64,000 nucleotides of DNA. Source: Prochlorococcus marinus XMU1419. GTDB taxonomy: Bacteria > Cyanobacteriota > Cyanobacteriia > PCC-6307 > Cyanobiaceae. Below the pieces are notes generated by a model. It made no database searches, was not told the DNA's origin, and saw only the letters and a program-made list of their open reading frames with translations. Shown piece by piece: positions 27,341 through 36,439 of this stretch; positions within the stretch are counted from its first letter, which is position 1, and each line of letters opens with the position of its first letter. Made by a program: the position numbers and the translations under genes. Location of the stretch: NCBI RefSeq assembly GCF_017695955.1, contig NZ_JAAORO010000003.1, forward strand, positions 532,341 to 596,340, in the 5' to 3' direction.

Positions 27341-29137
27341 ATGAGAAACAAAATTTGCGAAGAACTCAATAATACAGATATTGGTAAATTAGTTAATCTA
27401 TGCGGATGGGTAGATAGAAGAAGAGATCATGGTGGTGTAATTTTTATTGATTTAAGAGACCATAGTGGATTCCTACAAATAACAATTAACCCCGATGATG
27501 GAGCAAATCTATTTAAACAGGCAGAAACTCTAAGAAATGAGACGGTAATAATGGTTAGCGGAATTATTAATAAAAGGCCTAAAGACTCAATCAATAAAAA
27601 TTTAAGTACTGGAGAGTTAGAGCTTAAGGTTAAAGAGTTGCAAATTCTCAACCAAATTAAAAAAAACTTACCTTTTCCAGTGTCTATACATGATTATGAA
27701 AATACAAAAGAGGAACTGAGATTAAAATATAGATATCTTGATTTAAGAAGGGGCAAATTACTAGAAAATTTAAAAACAAGACACAAGATTATTAAAGTTG
27801 CAAGAGAATTTCTTGATAATTTTGGATTTACAGAAGTAGAGACTCCATTACTTACAAAATCAACTCCAGAAGGCGCTCGCGATTTTCTTGTTCCTGCTCG
27901 TCTTTCGAATGGAGAATTTTTTGCTCTACCTCAATCCCCACAACTATTTAAACAACTTTTAATGGTGGGAGGCTTAGATAAGTATTATCAAATCGCAAAA
28001 TGTTTCCGTGATGAAGACTTGAGGGCAGATAGACAGCCAGAGTTTACGCAATTAGACATTGAAATGAGCTTTATTAATGAAGAAGAAATAATCTCTTTTA
28101 ATGAAAGTCTTATAAAAAAAATATGGAAAGAAGTATTAAATATTGATTTTGATAATGCTTTTCCAAGAATGTCATGGCAAGCAGCAATAGATAATTACGG
28201 CACTGATAGACCAGACACTAGATATAAAATGTTATTAAAAGATTTAGGAGAAGTATTAGGTGATATTGGCTTTAATATTTTCACCAAGGCAATTAAGTCA
28301 GGAGGTTCTATAAAATCCATAACAGTCAAAGGAGGTAATTTAAGTATTAGCAACGTAAGAATTAAACCCGGAGGTGATATCTTCCAAGTAGCTCAAGATG
28401 CAGGAGCTGGTGGTTTAGCCTTTATCAGGGTCAAAGGAGATGAGCTTGAGACTATTGGAGCAATTAAAAATAATCTAAATGAAGAGCATATAGCTGATAT
28501 TTTAAGAATCACCGAAGCGCAAGATGGAGACTTAATCCTCTTGGGTGCTGGAGATAAACAAATTGTTAACCAGTCATTAGATAGAGTGAGACAATACATC
28601 GCAAAAGACTTAAATCTCATAGATAAAAGTAAATGGAATTTCTTATGGGTAACTGATTTCCCGATGTTTGAGAGAAATGAAGAGGAAAATAGATATGTTG
28701 CTTTACATCATCCTTTTTGTTCTCCGAAAAATATAAAATCTAAAGATCCTGAAAACTTGCAAAAAGAAATTGAGGACTCTATAGCAAATGCTTATGACTT
28801 AGTTCTTAATGGATTGGAATTAGGAGGTGGCTCTTTACGTATTCATGAAGCAAACTTGCAAAGAGAGGTTTTGAAAACAGTAGGACTTACTGCTAAAGAT
28901 ATTGATGAAAAATTTGGATTTTTAATAGAAGCCTTAGAAATGGGTGCTCCTCCTCATGGTGGAATAGCATTTGGATTAGATCGTATTACAATGCTGATCA
29001 TAGGTGCAGATTCAATCAGAGAAACAATAGCTTTTCCAAAAAATCAACAAGCAAAATGTCTTCTTACAAATGCGCCTTCAAATGTCTCAGAATCACAATT
29101 AAAAGAATTAGAAATTGAAATAACAATTGATGAATAA
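27341..29137 (+). CDS. aspS: Aspartyl-tRNA synthetase
   Basis: 598 residues, the bacterial length with the inserted GAD domain. The N-terminal OB anticodon domain has [28 protein letters not shown] sequence. Class II motif 2 is seen as [18 protein letters not shown] and motif 3 as [11 protein letters not shown]. Whether it is discriminating or also charges tRNA-Asn depends on residues that cannot be judged here; GatCAB is not in the window. Confidence 0.97.
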   Translation: MRNKICEELNNTDIGKLVNLCGWVDRRRDHGGVIFIDLRDHSGFLQITINPDDGANLFKQAETLRNETVIMVSGIINKRPKDSINKNLSTGELELKVKELQILNQIKKNLPFPVSIHDYENTKEELRLKYRYLDLRRGKLLENLKTRHKIIKVAREFLDNFGFTEVETPLLTKSTPEGARDFLVPARLSNGEFFALPQSPQLFKQLLMVGGLDKYYQIAKCFRDEDLRADRQPEFTQLDIEMSFINEEEIISFNESLIKKIWKEVLNIDFDNAFPRMSWQAAIDNYGTDRPDTRYKMLLKDLGEVLGDIGFNIFTKAIKSGGSIKSITVKGGNLSISNVRIKPGGDIFQVAQDAGAGGLAFIRVKGDELETIGAIKNNLNEEHIADILRITEAQDGDLILLGAGDKQIVNQSLDRVRQYIAKDLNLIDKSKWNFLWVTDFPMFERNEEENRYVALHHPFCSPKNIKSKDPENLQKEIEDSIANAYDLVLNGLELGGGSLRIHEANLQREVLKTVGLTAKDIDEKFGFLIEALEMGAPPHGGIAFGLDRITMLIIGADSIRETIAFPKNQQAKCLLTNAPSNVSESQLKELEIEITIDE

Positions 29138-29184
29138 GAATATATATGGATGTTCTAAAAGTTTTTTGTTTAAATAAAATATAA

Positions 29185-29189
29185 GGAGG
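29185..29189 (+). promoter_or_regulatory. Strong Shine-Dalgarno, displaced upstream of pyrG
   Basis: AAGGAGG (core GGAGG at 29185-29189) lies 23 bases before the pyrG ATG, too far for normal use. Two bases after it, GTG CTT AAT TAA could form a three-codon minicistron. No start in the pyrG frame lies closer. The site may serve coupling or may be unused. Confidence 0.3.
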
Positions 29190-29212
29190 CAGTGCTTAAT
29201 TAAAAATATTCA

Positions 29213-30823
29213 ATGTCAAAATTTGTTTTTGTCACCGGAGGAGTAGTTTCTAGCATTGGTAAGGGAATTGTAGCTGCAAGCTTAGGTAGATTATTAAAGT
29301 CTAGAGGATATAGTGTTTCAATATTAAAACTAGATCCATATTTAAATGTTGATCCAGGCACAATGAGCCCCTTTCAACATGGAGAAGTATTTGTAACCGA
29401 AGATGGGGCTGAAACCGATCTAGATTTAGGTCACTACGAAAGATTTACAGATACTGCAATGACTAGGTTGAATAGTGTAACAACGGGATCTATTTATCAA
29501 GCAGTCATTAATAAAGAAAGAAGAGGTAATTATAACGGTGGAACTGTGCAAGTAATACCTCACATAACGGGAGAAATTAGAGAAAGGATTCATAGAGTAG
29601 CCGCTAACAGCAATGCAGATATTATTATTACTGAAATTGGTGGAACAGTTGGTGACATTGAATCTCTACCTTTTTTAGAGGCAATAAGAGAATTCAAAAA
29701 TGATGTCAATAGGAACGATGTTGCATACATACACGTAACATTACTTCCTTACATCAAAACCTCTGGCGAAATAAAAACTAAACCAACACAACATTCAGTG
29801 AAAGAATTAAGATCAATTGGAATTCAGCCAGATCTACTTGTATGCCGAAGTGATAAATCTATCAATGAAGCTCTTAAAAAAAAGCTTAGTGGTTTTTGCG
29901 GTGTAAGTATCGACTCTGTAATTGAAGCTTTAGACGCAGACAGTATTTATTCTGTACCTCTTTCTTTAAAAAAAGAAGGTTTATGCAAAGAAACCCTAAA
30001 GTATTTAGGCCTTGAAGATAAAAAATGTGATTTGAAAAATTGGGAGCAATTAATACACAACCTAAGAAATCCTGGAGATCCAATAAAAATTGCCCTTGTA
30101 GGCAAATATATTGAACTTGGAGATGCATATTTATCCGTTGTTGAAGCTTTAAGACATGCATGCATTGAACAAAAGGCTTTATTAGATTTACATTGGGTAA
30201 GTGCTGAAATGATAGAAAAAAATTCAGCAGAAACTTACTTAAATGAAGTTGATGCAATTGTCGTACCCGGAGGATTTGGCAATAGAGGAGTCAATGGAAA
30301 AATTTCGGCTATAAAATTCGCAAGAGAAAATAAAATTCCCTTTTTAGGTTTGTGCCTGGGTATGCAATGTGCAGTTATAGAATGGGCTAGGAATGTGGCT
30401 AATCTTCCAAATGCATCTAGTTCAGAACTAGACCCAAACACTCCAAATCCAGTGATACATTTATTACCAGAACAGGAAGATGTAGTTGATTTAGGTGGGA
30501 CAATGAGACTTGGAGTTTATCCATGTAGATTGACAAAAAACACAACTGGAAAAAACTTATATGCTGAGGATGTTATTTATGAGAGACATCGACATAGATA
30601 CGAATTTAATAATTACTACAAACAAAGTTTTTTAGATTCTGGATATAAAATTAGTGGTACATCACCAGATGGCAGATTAGTTGAGTTAATTGAGTTAGAA
30701 AATCATCCATACTTCTTAGCCTGTCAATATCATCCTGAGTTTTTATCACGACCTGGCAAACCTCATCCTTTATTTAAAGGATTAATAAAAGCCGCTCAAG
30801 ATAAGTTAACTCAATCAAATTAA
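29213..30823 (+). CDS. pyrG: CTP synthase
   Basis: 536 residues. It aminates UTP to CTP with glutamine. The N-terminal synthetase domain starts [17 protein letters not shown] with the P-loop-like segment. The glutamine amidotransferase domain has the nucleophile Cys381 in [12 protein letters not shown] and the catalytic His/Glu in QYHPEF. Length is normal. queE follows after 18 bases. Confidence 0.97.
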   Translation: MSKFVFVTGGVVSSIGKGIVAASLGRLLKSRGYSVSILKLDPYLNVDPGTMSPFQHGEVFVTEDGAETDLDLGHYERFTDTAMTRLNSVTTGSIYQAVINKERRGNYNGGTVQVIPHITGEIRERIHRVAANSNADIIITEIGGTVGDIESLPFLEAIREFKNDVNRNDVAYIHVTLLPYIKTSGEIKTKPTQHSVKELRSIGIQPDLLVCRSDKSINEALKKKLSGFCGVSIDSVIEALDADSIYSVPLSLKKEGLCKETLKYLGLEDKKCDLKNWEQLIHNLRNPGDPIKIALVGKYIELGDAYLSVVEALRHACIEQKALLDLHWVSAEMIEKNSAETYLNEVDAIVVPGGFGNRGVNGKISAIKFARENKIPFLGLCLGMQCAVIEWARNVANLPNASSSELDPNTPNPVIHLLPEQEDVVDLGGTMRLGVYPCRLTKNTTGKNLYAEDVIYERHRHRYEFNNYYKQSFLDSGYKISGTSPDGRLVELIELENHPYFLACQYHPEFLSRPGKPHPLFKGLIKAAQDKLTQSN

Positions 30824-30841
30824 TATTCTTTATTTTTTTGA

Positions 30842-31519
30842 ATGAAAATGACAAATTTTTTACCCTTAGTCGAACAATTTCATTCATTACAAGGTGAAGG
30901 TTATCACGCTGGAAAAAGTGCTTTTTTTGTAAGATTAGCCGGATGTAAAGTTGGATGTACGTGGTGCGATACCAAGAATTCATGGGACGAGAAAAAACAC
31001 CCTTCTATATCAATTGAAAAAATAATAGATCGCATAAAAATTGCCAGAAAAAAAGGAGCATCTTTTTGCGTTATTACAGGTGGAGAACCTTTGCAACATA
31101 ACTTGGATAATTTTTGCAAAGCCATAAAAAAAATGACGATGGGAGAAGAACAAAAGCCAATGAAGATTCATATTGAGACAAGTGGAGTTAATTCGATATC
31201 AGGAAGCTATGACTGGATTACTTTATCTCCTAAAAGACACTCACCACCAAAAAATTATTTTTTAAAAAACTGTAATGAAATCAAAATAATCATAAATGAT
31301 ATAGAAGATATTGAATTTGCTATGCAAATAAAAAAAGAAACTTTAAAACAATATCAACTCTCTAAAAGCGAAGATGACTTAAAAAAAGAAGATAAAATTT
31401 TTTATTTACAGCCAGCATGGAACAATGCAAATGGTTTTTCTCTTGCTATCGATTTCGTGAAAAATAACCCCGATTGGAAATTGAGTCTTCAAACTCACAA
31501 ATACTTAAAAATTAATTGA
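30842..31519 (+). CDS. queE: 7-carboxy-7-deazaguanine synthase QueE
   Basis: 225 residues, a short radical-SAM enzyme. The cluster cysteines are Cys35, Cys39 and Cys42 in AGCKVGCTWCDTK. It converts 6-carboxytetrahydropterin to 7-carboxy-7-deazaguanine on the way to queuosine. FSLQGEG-like HSLQGEGYHAG near the N-terminus and TGGEPLQH are QueE hallmarks. It is followed by queC after six bases, a pair seen in many bacteria. Confidence 0.95.
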   Translation: MKMTNFLPLVEQFHSLQGEGYHAGKSAFFVRLAGCKVGCTWCDTKNSWDEKKHPSISIEKIIDRIKIARKKGASFCVITGGEPLQHNLDNFCKAIKKMTMGEEQKPMKIHIETSGVNSISGSYDWITLSPKRHSPPKNYFLKNCNEIKIIINDIEDIEFAMQIKKETLKQYQLSKSEDDLKKEDKIFYLQPAWNNANGFSLAIDFVKNNPDWKLSLQTHKYLKIN

Positions 31520-31525
31520 AATCAT

Positions 31526-32200
31526 ATGACTCTTAAAAATAAATCGATAGTAGTTTTATTATCTGGAGGTTTAGATTCTTCTACAGTTACTGGTATCGCT
31601 AAAAAATCCGAAGCTAAAATTTTTGGCCTTTCATTTGACTACGGTCAACGTCATAAAAAAGAATTAAATTCTGCATCAATAATTGCAAACCACTTTGATA
31701 TCGAAGAATTTAAAATCATTAAGCTTGACTTATCTTTATGGGGAGGCTCGTCATTAACTGATACTCAAAAAAATATTCCAATAGAAGGAGTACAAACTAA
31801 TAAAATTCCTAATACTTATGTTCCTGGGAGAAATACTATATTTATTTCCGTTGCACTAAGTTATGCCGAAGCAATAGATGCTGATTTTATAGGCTTAGGA
31901 GTTAATGCACTAGATTATTCTGGTTATCCAGATTGCAGACCTGACTACATAAAAAAATTTCAAGAGTTAGCAGATTTAGCTAATAAAAGAGGAAGAGAAA
32001 ATAATCCAATAAAACTTTGGACACCACTATTAGATTTAAATAAAGAGGAAATTATTAAATTAGCTTTTGATAATCATGTCCCTTTAGATAAAACATGGAG
32101 TTGTTATTCGGGAAATTCAAAACCATGCGGTAAGTGTGATAGCTGCAGAATTAGAAATGCTGCTTTTGAAAAATGGCTTAATAAAAATAATAAAAAATGA
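31526..32200 (+). CDS. queC: 7-cyano-7-deazaguanine synthase QueC
   Basis: 224 residues. ATP-dependent conversion of 7-carboxy-7-deazaguanine to preQ0. PP-loop VVLLSGGLDSST at residues 9-20, DYGQRHKKEL, PGRNTIF, and a C-terminal zinc site CYSGNSKPCGKCDSC. It overlaps the start of pabB by four bases (ATGA), so translation is probably coupled. Confidence 0.96.
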   Translation: MTLKNKSIVVLLSGGLDSSTVTGIAKKSEAKIFGLSFDYGQRHKKELNSASIIANHFDIEEFKIIKLDLSLWGGSSLTDTQKNIPIEGVQTNKIPNTYVPGRNTIFISVALSYAEAIDADFIGLGVNALDYSGYPDCRPDYIKKFQELADLANKRGRENNPIKLWTPLLDLNKEEIIKLAFDNHVPLDKTWSCYSGNSKPCGKCDSCRIRNAAFEKWLNKNNKK

Positions 32201-33513
32201 AAATAAAAAAAATAATTCTAGAAAAATGGATAAATCCAGCACTGATTACGCATCATCTAACAAAAAAATTCGGAGATAAAGGATTAGCTTGGCTAGACAG
32301 TGATGGCAAAGAAAATGGGGAATGGTCAATAATAGGAATTAAACCTAAAAAAATAATCCAATCAAGAGATATCAATAATTTAGACAAAACTAATAATCCA
32401 TTTAACAATTTAAGAAATATTGAAAAAGGATTTTGGATCGGATGGTTAAGTTATGAAGCTGGAGTTTTCATAGAACCCAAAAACCCATGGCGAAAATCTA
32501 ATATGGCAACTTTATGGATTGCATCATATGATCCAATCATTAAATGTAATTTAATAAAAAAAGAAATAATTATCGAAGGCACAAACTCATCTGAACTGAT
32601 GAATTACAAAAACATAATCAACAATATTAAAAATATCGAAGAAGAAAATATTATTAAAACAAATTTGAATTTTGATTTTTCAAAAATTAATTTGGACGAA
32701 ATGGCTGAAGAATTTCAGAAAAATATTCTAAAATTGAAAAAATTAATTTCCTTAGGAGATATATTTCAAGCAAACCTAACAACTAAATGCGAAATTGAAT
32801 CTTCCAAAAACTATAATCCTCTAGATATTTATTTGAAAATAAGAAGGAAATTAAGAGCTCCCTTTGGAGGAATAATAATAAATAATGATAATTATAAAGA
32901 GGCTGTATTATCAACCTCGCCAGAAAGATTTATAAAAATAGATAATAAAAATTTTGTAGAATCAAGACCAATCAAAGGAACTAGATCAAGAGATAAGGAT
33001 TTAAATCAAGACGCTCTTAATGCTATCGATTTAATAACGAACGAAAAAGATAGAGCCGAAAATATTATGATTGTTGACCTAATAAGAAATGATTTAAGTA
33101 AAGTTTGCGAAACAGGAAGTATTATGGTGCCAGAAATATTAAAGCTTGAAAGTTTCTCAAAAGTTCATCATCTAACATCAGTAATCAGAGGCAAATTAAA
33201 AAAAGACAAAGACTGGATTGATTTACTAAAAGCTTGTTGGCCTGGGGGCTCTATAACTGGAGCACCTAAATTAAGATCATGCCAGAGACTTTTTGAATTA
33301 GAAGAATGTGAACGTGGACCATACTGTGGCTCATTTTTGAAGCTTGACTGGAATGGAGAGTTTGACAGCAATATTCTAATAAGATCATTTTTAATTAAAG
33401 ACAAAAAAATCAATATATATGCTGGTTGCGGAATAGTTATTGACTCAAACCCTGAAGAGGAAACTAATGAACTAAAGTGGAAACTTTTACCGTTAATTGA
33501 TTCACTCAAATGA
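32197..33513 (+). CDS. pabB: Aminodeoxychorismate synthase component I
   Basis: 438 residues of the chorismate-binding family. Lys260 in RPIKGTRSRD marks PabB rather than anthranilate synthase TrpE, which has Ala there. FEP-type C-terminal elements GGSITGAPKLRSCQ and RGPYCGSF are present. With the glutaminase PabA it makes 4-amino-4-deoxychorismate for folate; pabA is not in the window and there is no fused amidotransferase. It overlaps queC and pabC by four bases on each side. Confidence 0.95.
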   Translation: MKIKKIILEKWINPALITHHLTKKFGDKGLAWLDSDGKENGEWSIIGIKPKKIIQSRDINNLDKTNNPFNNLRNIEKGFWIGWLSYEAGVFIEPKNPWRKSNMATLWIASYDPIIKCNLIKKEIIIEGTNSSELMNYKNIINNIKNIEEENIIKTNLNFDFSKINLDEMAEEFQKNILKLKKLISLGDIFQANLTTKCEIESSKNYNPLDIYLKIRRKLRAPFGGIIINNDNYKEAVLSTSPERFIKIDNKNFVESRPIKGTRSRDKDLNQDALNAIDLITNEKDRAENIMIVDLIRNDLSKVCETGSIMVPEILKLESFSKVHHLTSVIRGKLKKDKDWIDLLKACWPGGSITGAPKLRSCQRLFELEECERGPYCGSFLKLDWNGEFDSNILIRSFLIKDKKINIYAGCGIVIDSNPEEETNELKWKLLPLIDSLK

Positions 33514-34337
33514 TTGAAACATTAGGCTGGCACAAGGATCAATGGTTGGATATTGATAGAATATTTATTGCCGCTAATAATAGAGGATTAAAATTTGCTG
33601 ATGGTATATTTGAGACCATTTTGATAAAAGAAAACAAACCTATTCTTTTTGATGAACATCTGAAAAGATTAGAAAAAAGTAGCAAGATTTTAAATATTAA
33701 TCTCAAAATAAATAAATTAACTTTGAGACAACTTATTCACGATGGAATTAGAAAGTTATCGCTTAAAAATGATCAATTTGCTTCAGTAAGAATAAACTAT
33801 AGTCGAGGAACTAATAAAGGTCGAAAACTAACAATTGATAGCACTTCAGAGACAAAAGATTTGGACAATATATGGCTTGAGTTCTATAGAATCAAACCAA
33901 ATTTTAATCCAATAAGCGTTTGCATTAGTCAAACAGAAAAAATAAATGAATTCAGTCTTATAAGTAAATGCAAAACATTTTCATATAATCAGGCAATACA
34001 AGTTTTGAGAGAAGCTAATGAAAAATCATTTGATGATTCTATCCTTTTGAATACGTCAGGTGAACTTTGTTGTGGAAGTACATTTAATCTTCTAATTAAA
34101 AGAAATAATCAATGGATAACTCCTAGAAAAGAGAGCGGCTGTTTGGAGGGGATTATGATTTCTAAAGCTTTAAAATTGAAAATTGTAAAAGAAGAATTAA
34201 TTCCTCCAGAATTTCAAAATGATGACATAATAGTTGCAATTAATAGCTTATCTTGCAGACAAATTAATCAAGTTAATGATTTAAAGCTTAAACCTAAATT
34301 CGATCCAATTTATTTTTGGGATTTATTATATAGTTGA
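33510..34337 (+). CDS. pabC: Aminodeoxychorismate lyase (class IV aminotransferase fold)
   Basis: 275 residues. It releases pyruvate from aminodeoxychorismate to give 4-aminobenzoate. Seen are RGLKFADGIFETIL at the N-terminus, the PLP lysine in SKCKTFSYNQAIQ, and the cofactor-binding LLNTSGELCCGSTFNLLI. The family also includes branched-chain and D-amino-acid aminotransferases; the four-base overlap with pabB supports PabC. The last 28 bases overlap the convergent cobA. Confidence 0.9.
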   Translation: MIETLGWHKDQWLDIDRIFIAANNRGLKFADGIFETILIKENKPILFDEHLKRLEKSSKILNINLKINKLTLRQLIHDGIRKLSLKNDQFASVRINYSRGTNKGRKLTIDSTSETKDLDNIWLEFYRIKPNFNPISVCISQTEKINEFSLISKCKTFSYNQAIQVLREANEKSFDDSILLNTSGELCCGSTFNLLIKRNNQWITPRKESGCLEGIMISKALKLKIVKEELIPPEFQNDDIIVAINSLSCRQINQVNDLKLKPKFDPIYFWDLLYS

Positions 34338-35125
34338 ACTTTATTAATATCTGGTAAATAGACATCAGATACTTTAGTTATATTGTTATTAACCTTAAAT
34401 TCAACAATTTTCCCAATAATGATAATTGATGGAGCTGAAAATTCTTTAACTTTGATTTTATCTGGAAGATTATTTAATTTCTCTATCAAACATTTTTGAT
34501 TTTTTAAAGTAGCTTCTTGAATCACAGCGCATTTAGTATTCTTATCTAAACCACCGAGAATTAATTCTTCTACAATATATTTAATATTTTTTATACCCAT
34601 AAAAATTACTAAGCTATCTGATGATTTAGCTAAATCTCTCCAATTAACTGTCTTTTTTTCCTTATCTACACGCTCATGTCCAGTGACGAAAGTTACAGAA
34701 CTAGCAGCATCTCTATGGGTTAGTGGAATACCAAAATATGTGGGTGCTGCTATCCCAGAAGTAATACCAGGAACGATTTCAACTGAAATTCCATTTTTTT
34801 CTAAAATCGATACCTCTTCACCACCTCTAGAAAAAACGAATGGATCTCCCCCTTTAAGCCTTACGACATTTTTGCCTTCTTTTGCCAATTTCAAAATAAG
34901 AGCATTAGTTTCAACCTGAGGTACAGAACACTTCCCAGCTCTTTTGCCTACATGGAAAATTTCTGTATTTTTTCCTGCCTCTTTTGTTATTTCATCCGGA
35001 ATTAAAGCATCATGAACTAATGCATCACAATTTTTTATTAAGCGTAAAGCTTTAAGAGTCAAAAGCTCAGGGTCACCAGGACCTGCTCCAACCAAATAAA
35101 CAATGCCAGGCACAATAGTCTCCAT
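34310..35125 (-). CDS. cobA: Uroporphyrinogen-III C-methyltransferase
   Basis: 271 residues from the ATG at 35125; a TTG two codons earlier is possible. It methylates uroporphyrinogen III at C2 and C7 to precorrin-2, the branch point to siroheme and cobalamin. VYLVGAGPGDPELLTLKAL, RLKGGDPFVFSRGGEE and ITSGIAAPTYFGIPLTHR are SUMT signatures. There is no fused CysG dehydrogenase domain. It overlaps pabC at its 3' end. Confidence 0.96.
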   Translation of the reverse strand: METIVPGIVYLVGAGPGDPELLTLKALRLIKNCDALVHDALIPDEITKEAGKNTEIFHVGKRAGKCSVPQVETNALILKLAKEGKNVVRLKGGDPFVFSRGGEEVSILEKNGISVEIVPGITSGIAAPTYFGIPLTHRDAASSVTFVTGHERVDKEKKTVNWRDLAKSSDSLVIFMGIKNIKYIVEELILGGLDKNTKCAVIQEATLKNQKCLIEKLNNLPDKIKVKEFSAPSIIIIGKIVEFKVNNNITKVSDVYLPDINKVQLYNKSQK

Positions 35126-35155
35126 TAACAAGTATGGTAGTAAAAGTTAATCGAA

Positions 35156-36439
35156 ATGAAGGTAAATATTATGAAAGAAAGTTTATTAAAACCAAATAAA
35201 AAATTTACTCTCCTTAGTGCGTTTATCACTCTTCTAAATGATCGTTTAAGTGAAAGTATACTGTTACCTATATTACCCTCTTTTGTTCTACTTTTTGATT
35301 CTAAAGCAAGTACATATGGTTTATTATCATGCACTTATCAATTAGCTCAATTTACAGCTTCACCTTTTATAGGACTTATGAGTGATAGATATGGAAGAAG
35401 ACCTGTCACTCTTTTTTGTATTACTGGCTCAGTCATAGGAATATCAATATTATCTTTTACAGTTCTTTTTAATTGGTCAAATTCAATAGCCTCTATCCCG
35501 TTATTTTTATTATTTTTAGCGAGACTAATTGACGGTTTAAGTGGGGGGACTGCAGCTACTGCAACAACAATTCTTGCAGATATTTCAAGCCCTGAAAAAA
35601 GAGCAAAAACATTTGGGCTTATTGGTGTAGCTTTTGGTTTAAGTTTTTTCTTAGGTAATATTTTTGTTGTAATTTTTGCAAGAAATACAAATAATAATTT
35701 TATTATTCCAGTTTTGATAGCCTCAATCATTCCAATAATAAATTTTCTACTTGTATTTTTTTACTTACCAGAAACCAAGCCTAATAGTGACTCAAGTAAA
35801 TCAAAAACTATTTTAAAAAACCCTTTAAAAGCTCTTTTTACAGTTTTCAAAGAAGAAAAGATTAAAAAATTATCATTAGCTTTTTTTATTTACTTTATTG
35901 CTTTTACTGGATTGACCAATATCCTAATATTTTTCCTTCAAGAATCTTTAAACTGGACGACCAAAGCATCAAGTGGAACTCTTGTTGTAGTAGGAATTAT
36001 TGCAATTATCGTTCAGGGGGGATTAATTGGGCCCCTGGTAAAGCAATTTGGCGAAATGCGATTAACACTCGTCGGATCAGGCTTTATTCTTGTGGCATGT
36101 GCTCTTTTAATAACTACCCCAAAAGAAAATGCGACAATTAATATTTATTCAGCAGTTTCATTTTTAGCCGTTGGGGCAGGGTTAATTACGCCCACGTTAA
36201 GAGCACTAATATCTAAGAAATTAGACATTGATAAACAAGGATCAATTTTAAGTAACCTTCAGGGTCTACAAAGTCTTGGAGGAGTTTTAGGAATTGCATT
36301 GGCAGGAAGGGTTTATGATAGCTTTGGTCCTAAATCACCTTTTATAGCTGGTTCCGTTATCTTACTTTTCATGATATACCTTATTGCAGAGGGTAAAAAT
36401 AATAATTCTTTTAAAAATCAAAAATTAAAAGTTTTTTAA
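35156..36439 (+). CDS. MFS transporter, multidrug/TetA-like
   Basis: 427 residues with about 12 hydrophobic segments. The loop 2-3 motif A is GLMSDRYGRRPV, and the region GARLIDGLSGGTAATATTILADIS-type sequence before segment 5 (RLIDGLSGGTAATATT) is like the drug:H+ antiporter group. The substrate cannot be predicted. Its stop shares the A of the ppk ATG, so the two may be translated together, which would be an unusual pairing of functions. Confidence 0.85.
   Translation: MKVNIMKESLLKPNKKFTLLSAFITLLNDRLSESILLPILPSFVLLFDSKASTYGLLSCTYQLAQFTASPFIGLMSDRYGRRPVTLFCITGSVIGISILSFTVLFNWSNSIASIPLFLLFLARLIDGLSGGTAATATTILADISSPEKRAKTFGLIGVAFGLSFFLGNIFVVIFARNTNNNFIIPVLIASIIPIINFLLVFFYLPETKPNSDSSKSKTILKNPLKALFTVFKEEKIKKLSLAFFIYFIAFTGLTNILIFFLQESLNWTTKASSGTLVVVGIIAIIVQGGLIGPLVKQFGEMRLTLVGSGFILVACALLITTPKENATINIYSAVSFLAVGAGLITPTLRALISKKLDIDKQGSILSNLQGLQSLGGVLGIALAGRVYDSFGPKSPFIAGSVILLFMIYLIAEGKNNNSFKNQKLKVF

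Noticed and set aside
29886..30257. Minus-strand frame of over 120 codons opposite pyrG
   Set aside because: pyrG is complete with its active-site motifs on the plus strand; the antisense frame has no recognisable domain.
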